A stretch of DNA of 64,000 nt, taken from Kitasatospora acidiphila (GTDB lineage: Bacteria > Actinomycetota > Actinomycetes > Streptomycetales > Streptomycetaceae). The notes under the pieces were generated by a model, which saw nothing but the letters and a program-made list of their open reading frames with translations, was not told the DNA's origin and searched no databases. This document shows positions 16,804-25,724 of this stretch, piece after piece. A program made the translations under genes and the position numbers. Positions within the stretch are counted from its first letter, which is position 1. Each line of letters starts with the position of its first letter. The stretch lies in contig NZ_VIGB01000003.1 of assembly GCF_006636205.1 (NCBI RefSeq), positions 992,001 to 1,056,000 of the forward strand. The letters are read 5' to 3'.

Positions 16804-17226
16804 TCAGTCCTCCTCCAGCACGCCGACGAGCCAGCGGTCCAGCGCGGATGTGCACTGCTCGCCCCCCGATGGCACATGGGCATAGCTGCGGTCCAGGAAG
16901 TCCCGCAGGGCCCTCTCGGCCGCCCACAGCACGGCCGCCGCTCCATTGGCGCCGCGCAGCAGCATCCGTACGTGGTCGAGGTCGGCCTCGGGTTGCAGCA
17001 CCACGTCGCCGTCGCCGGCCGGGGCGTCCAGGCCCTCGGCGAGCAGTTCCCGGGCGAAGGTCCAGCGCTCGGGGCCGCCGAGCGGCATCAGGAAGTCGAC
17101 CCGGACCGCCAGCGGATCGTAGCTGTCATAGGCCCAGGTAGATCGCAGCGCGATCCGTTCCGGCTGGCCGGGGACCAGTAGTTCGATCTCCACCTCGGCC
17201 GTCACCGTCGAGTCGTTCACACTCAT
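16804..17226 (-). CDS. SsgA-like sporulation/cell-division protein (SALP)
   Basis: The 140-residue protein starts at ATG 17226 behind CGGAGGC. It matches the SsgA/SsgB family, which occurs only in sporulating actinomycetes: the YDPLAVRVDFLMP strand, the W-x-FARELLAEGL helix, the GDGDVVLQPE loop and the final FLDRSYAHVPSG segment. Family members localise FtsZ or guide peptidoglycan growth and separation during sporulation septation. It is cytoplasmic with no membrane segment. It is an orphan here, without a divergent ssgR-like IclR gene, and its C terminus (CTSALDRWLVGVLEED) is longer than in SsgB. It ends 7 bp from the Nudix gene, convergently. Confidence 0.85.
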   Translation of the reverse strand: MSVNDSTVTAEVEIELLVPGQPERIALRSTWAYDSYDPLAVRVDFLMPLGGPERWTFARELLAEGLDAPAGDGDVVLQPEADLDHVRMLLRGANGAAAVLWAAERALRDFLDRSYAHVPSGGEQCTSALDRWLVGVLEED

Positions 17227-17408
17227 CTCGTACGCCTCCGATCCGGCCGGTGCGCTCCCCCGGGCGCTGTCGTGCGAGCGCTCCTGCCCCGATCCGCGCC
17301 GCCCAAACCCGGCGGCGCCCGCCGGATCGGCGCGAAGCCGCCGGGGCCTGCGCCAACTCGCCCGGGCCGGTGCGGACCTGCGCACCTGGCCGATACCGGA
17401 TCAGTCGG

Positions 17409-17777
17409 CTACTGCGCTTCCCAGTCGGCGACCAGGGCGAGCAGTCCGGGGAAGCGCTGCTCCAGATCGGCCACCCGCACCTGGCTGCGGCGCTCCAGCC
17501 CGTACTGGCGCTGGCGGGTGACTCCGGCCTCGCGCAGCACCCGGAAGTGGTGCGTCAGCGAGGACTTGGGGCGGTCGATGCCGAACCAGCCGCACGGGTG
17601 GTCGAACTCCTCGGCCTCCAGCAGGAGTTTCTGCACGATGGCCAGCCGCAGCGGGTCGGCCAGCGCGCCGAGGATGTGCTCCAGGCGCAGCTCCTCGACG
17701 GCGGGTTCGGCGAGCGGCTCCGGCGTGTCGGGGCGCGGCGGGTGCGCCTTGAAGGGTGACGGCGCGGTGCTGGTCAC
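17409..17777 (-). CDS. ArsR-family transcriptional repressor
   Basis: The 122-residue protein starts at GTG 17777 with GGGAGGGA upstream. A winged helix spans residues about 30-100 (LEHILGALADPLRLAIVQKLL, then KSSLTHHFRVLREAGVTRQRQ). The recognition helix contains SSLTHHF. It has one Cys (DHPCGWFGID) but not the ELCVCDL metal site of classical ArsR, so it may sense another signal. The divergent MFS gene 170 bp away and a perfect inverted repeat between them suggest it represses both. Confidence 0.85.
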   Translation of the reverse strand: MTSTAPSPFKAHPPRPDTPEPLAEPAVEELRLEHILGALADPLRLAIVQKLLLEAEEFDHPCGWFGIDRPKSSLTHHFRVLREAGVTRQRQYGLERRSQVRVADLEQRFPGLLALVADWEAQ

Positions 17778-17799
17778 GTGGGTCCCTCCCGATCACGAA

Positions 17800-17845
17800 C
17801 AGTACGACGTCAATCGTCGCGAGCAGTACGACTTCAATCGTACTG
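17800..17845. promoter_or_regulatory. Tandem operator for the ArsR/MFS pair
   Basis: CAGTACGA-CTTCAA-TCGTACTG at 17824-17845 is a perfect 8-bp inverted repeat. A second, less perfect copy (CAGTACGA-CGTCAA-TCGTCGCG) lies exactly 24 bp upstream at 17800-17821. Two sites on the same helix face between divergent genes are what an autoregulated ArsR dimer would need. Confidence 0.75.
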
Positions 17846-17947
17846 TATGGTCAGTTCGAGAAATCTCGTACTACTCTCGTTCTGCTCCGCCTGACGCTTC
17901 ATCAGGACAGGGTCAGGACACCCCTACCGTCTCCCGGGAGACCTCTC

Positions 17948-19207
17948 ATGGCTTTCGCCCGCAGTAGCGTTTCCGCACCGATACCGACCCGGTCGATCCC
18001 CGCCCCCGCGGCCACCGCCGGCGCCGGCGCCCCGCGCCGGTGGATCTGGGCGGCGGCCTGGCCCGTGACCGCGGTCTTCATGCTGTCCAACGCCGCGACC
18101 CCGCTCTATGTGCTGTGGCAGCACTCCATCGGGTTCTCCAAGGGCACCCTGACGGTCGTCTTCGCCTGCTACATCGCGGGGTTGCTGGCGTCGCTGCTGG
18201 TCAGCGGTATCGCCTCGGACCGGCTGGGACGCAAGGTGGTGCTGCTGCCCGCGCTCGCACTGGGCCTGGTGGCGTGCGCGGTCTTCGCCACCGCGGAGTC
18301 GGTCGCGGCGCTGATCGTCGCCCGCCTGCTCACCGGCATCGCGGTCGGCGCGGTGGTGAGCGCGGGCATGGCCGCGGTCACCGACGTGGCCGGCCCCGCG
18401 CGCCGGCCGCTGGCCGCGCTGGTCGCCTCCTGCGCCATGGTCGTCGGCGCCGGACTCGGCCCGCTGCTGGCCGGCGTGCTCGCCCAGACCCTGCCCGGCC
18501 CCACCGTCACCGTCTTCGCCCTGGAGGCCGCCCTGCTGCTGACCGCCGTGGTCACCGTGCTGCGGATGCCACTGCGCCGGCCGCAGGAGCGTGGCCAGGG
18601 GCGCTGGGTGCGGATCCCCGGCGTACCGGCCGAGGGCCGGGTGCCACTGCTGCTCGGCATCGCCGCCTTCGCGCCCGGCATCACGGCCACCTCGTTCGTG
18701 CTCTCGCTCGGCCCCTCGCTGCTGGCCGGCCTGCTGCACTCCAGCAGCCGAATTCTGGCCGGAGCCATGGCGTTCGTGATGTTCACGGCTGCCACCGGAG
18801 CCCAGTTCGCGGTCCAGCGCGCCAAGCGGCGCCAGGTGCTGCTCGCCAGTGGCGCCGCGACCGTGCTCGCCATGGCGGTGCTGGTCGCCGCGGTGCGCAG
18901 CGGCTCGGTGGTGCTGCTGGTGCTCGCGGCCGTGCTGGCCGGCGCCGGCCAGGGCCTGGGCCAGCTGGCGGGTCTGTCGCTGCTCAGCGCCGCGGTGCCG
19001 ACCGAGCGGTTGGCGGAGGCCAACGCGGCGCTGAATGTCGGCGGTTACCTGCCGGCCGGGCTGCTGCCGGTGGCCGCCGGCTACCTCAGCGACGCGATCG
19101 GCCTGACCACCGGAGCCACGGTCTTCGCCGCCGTGCTGGCCGGCCTGGCGCTGCTCGGCGGGGTGCTGGTGACGGCCAACCGCCGACGGATCGTCGAACC
19201 CCGCTGA
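17948..19207 (+). CDS. MFS transporter
   Basis: The 419-residue protein starts at ATG 17948 with GGGAG at 17936-17940. About 12 hydrophobic helices are seen, with the MFS signature SDRLGRKVVLLPAL between TM2 and TM3 and the charged central loop RMPLRRPQERGQGRW. It is probably a proton antiporter in the cell membrane, induced when the divergent ArsR repressor leaves the operator. The N-terminal 30 residues are Ala/Pro rich and cytoplasmic. Substrate unknown. Confidence 0.85.
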   Translation: MAFARSSVSAPIPTRSIPAPAATAGAGAPRRWIWAAAWPVTAVFMLSNAATPLYVLWQHSIGFSKGTLTVVFACYIAGLLASLLVSGIASDRLGRKVVLLPALALGLVACAVFATAESVAALIVARLLTGIAVGAVVSAGMAAVTDVAGPARRPLAALVASCAMVVGAGLGPLLAGVLAQTLPGPTVTVFALEAALLLTAVVTVLRMPLRRPQERGQGRWVRIPGVPAEGRVPLLLGIAAFAPGITATSFVLSLGPSLLAGLLHSSSRILAGAMAFVMFTAATGAQFAVQRAKRRQVLLASGAATVLAMAVLVAAVRSGSVVLLVLAAVLAGAGQGLGQLAGLSLLSAAVPTERLAEANAALNVGGYLPAGLLPVAAGYLSDAIGLTTGATVFAAVLAGLALLGGVLVTANRRRIVEPR

Positions 19208-19401
19208 CGCCGACCCGGCCGGCCAGCCGCCCAGCGCCAACCCCGATTGGAAGCCGGGGATGGCCGAGAGCCGCACCACCGTGGACGCTGGGACACAAAA
19301 GCTGGACCATGGGCCATTTTCCGTCTCACCCGCCCCGCCTACCGTTGATCACGTCAACGAGAGCCCGGCGAACTACCGGGCCATCAGGGAGGGAACCCCC
19401 A

Positions 19402-20325
19402 ATGCGTGCTGTTGTTCAGAAGTCCTTCGGCGGTCCCGAGGTGCTGGAGGTCGTGGAGACCGAGCGCCCCAAGCCGCTCTCCGGGGAGGTGCTGATCCGG
19501 GTGCACGCCAGCGCCATCAACCCGGTGGACGCGGCCGTCCGCTCCGGCGCCTTCCCGCTGCTGGGCGAGCCGGTGTTCGGCCTCGGGTGGGACATCTCCG
19601 GTGTGGTCGAGGAGGCCGGCCCGGGCGCCCGGTACGAGGTGGGCGAGGAGGTGTACGGGATGCCGTTCTTCCCCCGCGAGGCCGGCGGCCACGCCGAGTA
19701 CGTCGCCACCCCGTCGCGGCAGGTGGCCCGCAAGCCCGCCGGCATCGACCACGTGCACGCCGCCGCGCTCCCGCTCGCCGCGCTGACCGCCTGGCAGGGC
19801 CTGGTGGACCGGGCGAAGATCGGCCCGCGCGACCGGGTGGTGATCCACCGGGCGGCCGGCGGCGTCGGCCACCTGGCGGTGCAGATCGCCAAGGCCCGTG
19901 GCGCGTACGTGATCGCGCTGGCGAGCGCGGCCCGGCACGACTTCGTGCGCGGCCTGGGCGCGGACGAGGTGATCGACTCCCGGGCCGTCGACTTCTCCGA
20001 GGTGCTGAGCGGGGTCGATGTGGTCTTCGACTCCAACGCCGAGGGCGAGAAGTCGCTGAAGGTCCTGCGTCCGGGCGGCACCCTGGTCACCGTCCTGGAG
20101 CACGGCAACCCGGAGTTGGCCGAGAAGGTCGCCGCCGCCGGCCGACGGTTCGTCGGCGTCTCGGTGGAGCCGGACTACGCGGCGCTGGAGGCCATCGCCG
20201 CACTGGTGGAGGAGGGGAAGATCCGTCCGCACGTCTCCGAGGTGCTGCCGCTGGAGGAGGCCGGCAAGGCCCATGCGCTGATCGAGAGCGGTCACACCCA
20301 GGGCAAGATCGTCCTGACGGTCTGA
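19402..20325 (+). CDS. NADP-dependent medium-chain oxidoreductase (quinone-oxidoreductase type)
   Basis: The 307-residue protein starts at ATG 19402 behind GGGAGG. The GroES-like domain (VHASAINPVDAAVRSGAFPLL, LGWDISGVVEEAG) and the nucleotide motif IHRAAGGVGHLAVQIAKARGA near residue 150 define it as a zinc-free MDR. It has the catalytic-loop segment YGMPFFPREAGGHAEYV seen in enoate-reductase-like members. It shares the family with the gene at 7143-8147 but the two differ strongly, so they are not a recent duplication. It is followed 44 bp later by an AraC regulator on the same strand, which may regulate it. Confidence 0.87.
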   Translation: MRAVVQKSFGGPEVLEVVETERPKPLSGEVLIRVHASAINPVDAAVRSGAFPLLGEPVFGLGWDISGVVEEAGPGARYEVGEEVYGMPFFPREAGGHAEYVATPSRQVARKPAGIDHVHAAALPLAALTAWQGLVDRAKIGPRDRVVIHRAAGGVGHLAVQIAKARGAYVIALASAARHDFVRGLGADEVIDSRAVDFSEVLSGVDVVFDSNAEGEKSLKVLRPGGTLVTVLEHGNPELAEKVAAAGRRFVGVSVEPDYAALEAIAALVEEGKIRPHVSEVLPLEEAGKAHALIESGHTQGKIVLTV

Positions 20326-20369
20326 CAGCAGTCGACTGGTCCTGGCAGCACCACATGGAGGGGAACGGG

Positions 20370-21308
20370 ATGGACGTCCTGACGGAGGCACTGAGTTCGA
20401 TGCGCACCGGCCAGCCGGCCTCGGTGCGCACCGAGGGCCGCGCGCCCTGGGGCCTGCGGCTGGCGCCGGTGCCCGGCGCGAGCTTCCATGTGGTGCTGCA
20501 GGGCACCTGCTGGCTGCTGCCCGGGGAGGGCAGCGCGGGCTCGACCGAGTCGATCGCGCTCGGCCCGGGTGACGTGGTCTTCCTGCGCGACGGGCGCGGC
20601 CACATCCTGGCCGACCACCCCTCCTCCCCCGTCGCCGAGTCCGGGACCACCAGCTGCCACCCGGACGCCCCGATCGGCACCCTGTCGCTCGGCGGTGACG
20701 GTGCCCGCACCAGCCTGCTCTGCGGCGCCTACCACCTGGACCAGGGCCGGCCGCACCCGCTGCTCGGCCAGCTGCCCGCGCTGATCCACCTGCCGGCCCG
20801 GCCGGGCGCCTACCCCGAACTGACCGCCGCCGTGCAGCTGCTCGGCCGCGAACTGGAGAACCCCCGGATCGGTTCGCACGGCATCGTGCCGCTGCTGATC
20901 GACTCGCTCCTGCTCTACATCCTGCGCGCCTGGCTGGACGAGCAGCCCGCCGACACCGCCTGCGGCTGGGCGGCCGCACTGCGCGACCGGGCCGTCGCGT
21001 CCGCGCTGTCCGCGATCCATGACGATCCGTCAGCGCCATGGACGGTGGCGTCGCTGGCCGACCGGGCCGGGCTCTCCAGGGCCGGCTTCGCGCGCCGGTT
21101 CGCCGAGCAGGTGGGCGAGCCGCCGCTGGCGTACCTCACCCGCTGGCGGATGACCACGGCCGCCAAGCTGCTCCGGGAGAGCGACACCCCGCTGAGCATC
21201 GTCGCCGACCGGACCGGCTACGGCTCGGAGTACGCCCTCGGCAAGGCCTTCAAGCGGGAGTACGGCCAGGCGCCGGGCAGTTACCGCCGCCAGAACCGGG
21301 CCGCCTGA
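20370..21308 (+). CDS. AraC-family transcriptional regulator
   Basis: The start ATG 20370 has GAGGGGAACGG in front; 312 residues. The N-terminal cupin domain (AraC_binding_2 type: SFHVVLQGTCWLLPGEG, ALGPGDVVFLRDGRGHIL) is followed by two HTH motifs, VASLADRAGLSRAGFARRFAEQVGE (about residues 235-260) and LSIVADRTGYGSEYALGKAFKREYG (about 280-305), ending in the typical PGSYRR. It is in the same direction as the oxidoreductase gene, and both may respond to one electrophilic or quinone-like compound. The cupin ligand is unknown. Confidence 0.9.
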   Translation: MDVLTEALSSMRTGQPASVRTEGRAPWGLRLAPVPGASFHVVLQGTCWLLPGEGSAGSTESIALGPGDVVFLRDGRGHILADHPSSPVAESGTTSCHPDAPIGTLSLGGDGARTSLLCGAYHLDQGRPHPLLGQLPALIHLPARPGAYPELTAAVQLLGRELENPRIGSHGIVPLLIDSLLLYILRAWLDEQPADTACGWAAALRDRAVASALSAIHDDPSAPWTVASLADRAGLSRAGFARRFAEQVGEPPLAYLTRWRMTTAAKLLRESDTPLSIVADRTGYGSEYALGKAFKREYGQAPGSYRRQNRAA

Positions 21309-21400
21309 CGGCCCGTTGATCGCCCGTGTCGCGGACGGTGTGCAAAGACTCCAGGAACTAGGGTCGAGCCTGTTCAACGGCCGACTATCCGTGGAGTCCC

Positions 21401-22699
21401 ATGGCGTCCGCGATCCCCCCGAGCCCCGGCCCCCGGCAGGTCGGCGCCCTCGCGCTGCTGCGCCGCTGGAAGCTGTGGCTGTTTCCGACCGTCCTGAGCG
21501 GGCTGGTCGCCATGTTCCTCTCGCTGCTCTACATGGGCGGCATCGTCGACCCGAGCCGCAGCCTGCACCATCTGCCGATCGCCCTGGTGAACGGCGACAC
21601 CGGCCCGCCGCCGCCCGGCCAGCAGCAGAACGTGGGCACCCAGGTCGCCGCGGCGGTCGTGGCCGGCACGCCGAGCGGCCAGGTCTCCTGGCACCAGGAG
21701 AGCCTGGCGCGGGCACAGGACGAGCTGGCGTCGGGCAAGGTGTACGGCGCGCTGGTCATCCCCGCCGACTTCACCGCCTCGATCGCCGCGCTGACCACCC
21801 CGAACGCCACCGGCCGGCCGACGTTGACGGTGCTGACCAACCCGAGTGCCGGCAGCCTGGCCTCCTCACTGGCCAGCCAGATCAACCAGGGCGCGGCCCA
21901 GCAGTCGGCCGCCGCGATCGGGAAGCAGCTGTCGGCCAACGCCGCCAGCACGGGGGCCGACGCCACCACCCGCGTGCTGCTGGCCGATCCAGTCACCATC
22001 ACCACCAGGCCGGGTCATCCGATCAGCAGTCACAGCGGCCTCGGCCTGACCGCCTTCTACTACACCCTGCTGCTGGTGCTGGCCGGTTTCATCGGCGGCA
22101 ACATCATCCACAACGGTGTCGACACGGCGCTCGGCTATGCCGACAGCGAGATCGGCCCGCTGCACACCCGCCGTCCCACCGTGCCGATCAGCCGCACCCA
22201 GACGCTGCTGCTGAAGATGGGGATGACGGCCGGCATCGCCCTGGTGACCAGCTCGCTGGTGATGGTGGCCACCGTGTCGATCCTGGGGATGGACGCACCG
22301 CACGCGGGGCTGCTCTGGCTGTTCTCGTACTGCGCCGCACTGGCGGTGGGGCTGGGCGTCCAGGCCATCAACGCGGCGTTCGGCGGGATCGGGCAGCTGA
22401 TCTCGATGTTCGTCTTCATCGCGCTGGCGCTGCCCTCCTCGGGAGCCACCGTCCCGCTGGAGGCCTCGCCGGGCTTCTACCGCTTCCTGGGCAACTTCGA
22501 GCCGATGCGCCAACTGGTCGGCGGGGTACGGGCGATCATCTACTTCGACGCCCGCGCCGACGCCGGCCTGACCCGGGGTTGGGTGATGATCGCGATCGCG
22601 ATCGCGGCGGCGCTGCTCTTCGGGTTCCTGATGACCCGCTACTACGACCACAAGGGCCTGCACCGGCTGACCCCGCAACCGGCCGAGGACCATGTCTGA
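21401..22699 (+). CDS. DUF3533-type membrane protein (ABC-2/YhgE-Pip-like)
   Basis: The 432-residue protein has one N-terminal membrane helix (residues 25-47), a ~150-residue extracellular region with the pattern LPIALVNGDTG...QVAAAVV...AQDELASGKVYGALVIPADF seen in YhgE/Pip and DUF3533 proteins, and five more helices in the C-terminal half. These are transporter-like membrane proteins, some of them without any ATPase partner; a function in export or envelope stress is supposed. No ATP-binding gene is adjacent. RBS GTGGAG at 21391-21396. Confidence 0.75.
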   Translation: MASAIPPSPGPRQVGALALLRRWKLWLFPTVLSGLVAMFLSLLYMGGIVDPSRSLHHLPIALVNGDTGPPPPGQQQNVGTQVAAAVVAGTPSGQVSWHQESLARAQDELASGKVYGALVIPADFTASIAALTTPNATGRPTLTVLTNPSAGSLASSLASQINQGAAQQSAAAIGKQLSANAASTGADATTRVLLADPVTITTRPGHPISSHSGLGLTAFYYTLLLVLAGFIGGNIIHNGVDTALGYADSEIGPLHTRRPTVPISRTQTLLLKMGMTAGIALVTSSLVMVATVSILGMDAPHAGLLWLFSYCAALAVGLGVQAINAAFGGIGQLISMFVFIALALPSSGATVPLEASPGFYRFLGNFEPMRQLVGGVRAIIYFDARADAGLTRGWVMIAIAIAAALLFGFLMTRYYDHKGLHRLTPQPAEDHV

Positions 22700-22799
22700 C
22701 GGGACGCGGCAGTGCTTGGAGCCCTGATCACGCACCCTGGCCACGACCACCCTCGAAAACCCTGAGCGCTCCCCTCGCCGGCTCGCTACCTTCAGCCGC

Positions 22800-23531
22800 A
22801 TGGCTGACGAGCTCTTCACCGATCCGCGCCTCGCCGTACTCTATGACCCGCTGGAGGCGGACCGTCCGGACCTCGACGCGTATCTCCGCATCGCCGAGCA
22901 GCTCAACGCCCGTACGGTGCTGGACATCGGCTGCGGGACGGGCATGTTCGCACTGCTACTGGCCGACCGTGGATTCGAGGTCACCGGCCTGGACCCGGCC
23001 GCCGCCTCCCTCGATGTGGCGCGCGCCAAACCGGGTGCGGAGCAGATCCGTTGGCTGCACGGTGATGCAACCGCACTGCCGCCGCTGCAGGTTGACCTGG
23101 TCACCATGACCGCCAACGTCGCTCAGGCAATAGTCGACCCCGGTCTCTGGCACACCACGCTGACCCGCGCGGCAGCCGCACTGCGACCAGGCGGCCACCT
23201 GGTCTTCGAGACGCGGAACCCGGCAAGGCGCGCCTGGGAGTCCTGGACCCGGGCGAACTCCCATGCGGTGACCGAAGTCTTGGGCATCGGCGAGGTGGAA
23301 TCGTGGGTCGAACTGATCGACGTCGACGGCCCGCTGGCCACCTTCCGCTGGCACTACGTCTTCGCATCCAACGGCGAGACCCTGACGTCCGACTCCACCC
23401 TGCGCTTCCGCGAACGCGAGGAGATCGAGGCGGACTTGCTGACTGCGGGCTACCAGCTCCGAGAGGTGCGCGACGCTCCGGACCGCCCGGGCAAGGAGTT
23501 CGTCTTCCTCGCGCAGCGGCCGGCCCAGTAA
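22800..23531 (+). CDS. Class I SAM-dependent methyltransferase
   Basis: The 243-residue protein has motif I VLDIGCGTGMFALLLA near residue 41-56, an acidic end of strand 2 (VTGLDPAAAS) and a later motif at RAAAALRPGGHLVFETRNPARRAWESW. This matches small cytoplasmic methyltransferases of the ubiE/Tam type. No partner genes show the substrate. The gene stands alone between the membrane protein and the long intergenic stretch before the aldo/keto reductase. Confidence 0.88.
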   Translation: MADELFTDPRLAVLYDPLEADRPDLDAYLRIAEQLNARTVLDIGCGTGMFALLLADRGFEVTGLDPAAASLDVARAKPGAEQIRWLHGDATALPPLQVDLVTMTANVAQAIVDPGLWHTTLTRAAAALRPGGHLVFETRNPARRAWESWTRANSHAVTEVLGIGEVESWVELIDVDGPLATFRWHYVFASNGETLTSDSTLRFREREEIEADLLTAGYQLREVRDAPDRPGKEFVFLAQRPAQ

Positions 23532-23867
23532 GCCGCCGACCGCGTCAGGCGGGCGCCGGCAGTGCCCCGCAGCCGATCGCGAAAGGCGACGGCTTCCGCG
23601 TCCCACCCGGCTGGTGTCGGCCCGATGGTGTAAATAGAACCGGGGCGACTTGAACGTTCCTCTTGAACGTTCGTCGGCGCCCCCGGGCGCGTCCGCGCGG
23701 CGTTGGTTTCCGCAGTGCCTTGCACCAGACCAAACGACCCACGGCCGGTGCCGGGTTCCCATTCCAGGTGTGACATTTCCCGATCACGCGAGCCCTTCTC
23801 GCCATGGTGATCGGGACCCCATGATGCGTTCCGCAGCGGAACCGTGAGTGAGCAGGGAGAGCAGGAC
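23532..23867. other. 336-bp intergenic region
   Basis: I see no supported gene here. It holds a tandem palindrome (GAACGTTC twice, see separate entry), an A+T-richer patch around 23625-23675 that could carry the promoter of the aldo/keto reductase, and a second one near 23770. Confidence 0.5.
23652..23672. promoter_or_regulatory. Paired GAACGTTC palindromes
   Basis: The 8-bp palindrome GAACGTTC occurs at 23652-23659 and 23665-23672 with 13-bp spacing, both preceded by TT. Two identical palindromes so close together in an intergenic A+T-rich patch look like a protein-binding site; no regulator gene is adjacent. Confidence 0.5.
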
Positions 23868-24758
23868 ATGAGCAGCACGAAGGCGACCATCGACGCGTCC
23901 GCCGCCGGCAGTTGGCGACTGGGCGATCTGACCGTCAACCGGCTCGGGTTCGGGGCGATGCGGCTGACCGGGAGTGCGGCGTTCGATCTCGGGACGCCGA
24001 GTGACCGGGAGACGTCGATCAAGGTGTTGCGGCGGGCGGTGGAGTTGGGGGTCAACCACATTGACACCGCGGCCTTCTACTTCTCCCGGCTGCGGTCGGC
24101 GAACGAGCTGATCAACACGGCGCTGGCGCCGTACTCCGACGAGTTGGTGATCGCCACCAAGGTGGGGCCGGGGCGGGATCCGTCCGGGGAGTGGGACACC
24201 GCCCGGCCGGAGCAGTTGCGCGGGCAGGTGGAGGAGAATCTTCGGCAGCTCGGGCGGGACCACCTGGATGTGGTGAACCTGCGCCGGATGCCCTCGATGT
24301 CGTCGATCGCCGAACACTTCGGGGCGCTGGCCGAGTTGCGCGAGGCCGGACTGATCCGGCACCTGGGGGTGTCCAATGTGACGGTCGACCACCTGGCCGA
24401 GGCGCAGGCGATCGCACCGGTGGTGTGCGTGCAGAACAAGTTCGGGCTCGGGCTTCAGGAGCACGACGAGGTGCTGGCGCGGTGCGGGGAGCAGGGCATC
24501 GCCTTCGTGCCGTTCTTCGCGATCGCCGGGGACACCCGCGAGCAGGGCGCGGCGGCCAGGACGGGCGAGGATGAGCGGATCGCCGAGGTCGCGGCGGCGC
24601 ACGGGGTTTCGCCGTCCCAGGTGCGACTGGCGTGGACGCTGCACCAGGGCCCGAATGTGCTGGCGATCCCGGGCACCGGCAACCCGGCGCACCTGGAGGA
24701 GAACGTCGCGGCCGGCGCACTCCGCTTGACGGGCGAGGAGCTCGCGCAGCTCGGCTGA
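23868..24758 (+). CDS. Aldo/keto reductase family protein
   Basis: I choose ATG 23868 (296 residues) because the upstream in-frame GTG at 23844 adds only eight residues and GGGAGAGCAGGA precedes the ATG. The TIM-barrel AKR pattern is clear: GFGAMRLTG, HIDTAAFY with Asp66 and Tyr71, Lys98 in ATKVG, and the C-terminal NADPH motif IPGTGNPAHLEEN. The catalytic His of the tetrad (usually D-L-Y-Q-L-H) is replaced by Arg139 in DVVNLRRM. The same change is frequent in one actinobacterial AKR group, so the protein is probably functional but with altered proton transfer. It converges on the alpha/beta hydrolase gene. Confidence 0.87.
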   Translation: MSSTKATIDASAAGSWRLGDLTVNRLGFGAMRLTGSAAFDLGTPSDRETSIKVLRRAVELGVNHIDTAAFYFSRLRSANELINTALAPYSDELVIATKVGPGRDPSGEWDTARPEQLRGQVEENLRQLGRDHLDVVNLRRMPSMSSIAEHFGALAELREAGLIRHLGVSNVTVDHLAEAQAIAPVVCVQNKFGLGLQEHDEVLARCGEQGIAFVPFFAIAGDTREQGAAARTGEDERIAEVAAAHGVSPSQVRLAWTLHQGPNVLAIPGTGNPAHLEENVAAGALRLTGEELAQLG

Positions 24759-24774
24759 CCGGGCGGGCCGGACG

Positions 24775-25629
24775 CTATCCCCGGATGCGGAGCCAGGACA
24801 GCGCGCAGGCCGCGGCGTTGAGGATGGACAGGTGGCCGTCCGCCGGGTAACGGCGCAGCTCGGCACCGGGGATGGCGCGGGCGAGCCATTCGCCGTGGCT
24901 GGCGGGGACGACGCGGTCGGCGCCGCCGTGCAGGAGCAGCACCGGGACGGTGATCCGCTCGGGGTCGAAGCCCCAGGGCGCGACGTAGGCGAGGTCGTCG
25001 TCCAGGATGCCGTCCAGGCCGGATGCGGTGCCGCGCTGGGCGACGTCGCCCAGCCAGGACCAGTCGCCCTGGAGCGCGGCGTGGTCCTGCGGGGTGAACA
25101 TCTCGGGATCGAAGTCGGCCAGGGCGAGCTCGGCGGTGAGTTCCGCACGGTCGGCGACGGCCGCGCGGAGCTCGGCCCTGCCCCCGGGGTACATGCCCGC
25201 GAACCAGTCCAACCCTGGCGCGCCGTACGGGGCCAGACCGGCCACGCTGACCACGCCGGCCACCCGGTCGGGCAGCAGTGCGGCGCAGGCCAGCGCGTGG
25301 TTGGCGCCACCGGAGGCGCCGAGCACGCCGAACCGCGTGATCCCCAGCGCGTCCGCCACCGCGGCGGTGTCGGCGGCAGCGGCGGCCAGGTCGCGCCCGG
25401 CGGCGGGCGTCGAACCGCCGTATCCGGGGCGGTCGTAGGAGATCCAGCGGATGCCGTGCCGTCGTGCGGCCGCGAACAGCGGCTGCGGTGGCAGGCCGAT
25501 GCTGGGGGTGCCGTGGTGCCACAGCACGGGCAGCGGCTCGGCACCGCGCTCGGTGTCGCCCGCCGGGGAGTGGTCGTACACGTGCAGGGTGCGGCCGTCG
25601 GTCAGCCGGATGTCGAACTCGGTCGTCAT
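24775..25629 (-). CDS. Alpha/beta hydrolase
   Basis: The product from ATG 25629 is 284 residues; an ATG at 25641 is an alternative and neither has a strong ribosome site. The oxyanion segment LWHHGTPS, nucleophile elbow GASGGANHA (Ser), acid residue in LLHGGADRVVP and final His in PADGHLSIL make a complete Ser-Asp-His triad with a cap domain between. This fits cytoplasmic esterases/haloperoxidase-like hydrolases. The open frame runs on for another 1.9 kb through the neighbouring gene in antisense-like fashion, which I regard as a GC-driven artefact. Confidence 0.87.
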   Translation of the reverse strand: MTTEFDIRLTDGRTLHVYDHSPAGDTERGAEPLPVLWHHGTPSIGLPPQPLFAAARRHGIRWISYDRPGYGGSTPAAGRDLAAAAADTAAVADALGITRFGVLGASGGANHALACAALLPDRVAGVVSVAGLAPYGAPGLDWFAGMYPGGRAELRAAVADRAELTAELALADFDPEMFTPQDHAALQGDWSWLGDVAQRGTASGLDGILDDDLAYVAPWGFDPERITVPVLLLHGGADRVVPASHGEWLARAIPGAELRRYPADGHLSILNAAACALSWLRIRG

Positions 25630-25724
25630 GTGGCGGACCATACCCACTTCTTGAGGTTGACGGGTCGTCAGGCCGGAGTCAGGTCCAATCAATGGTGAGC
25701 GAACTCCATTGGCACGAGCCGGGC

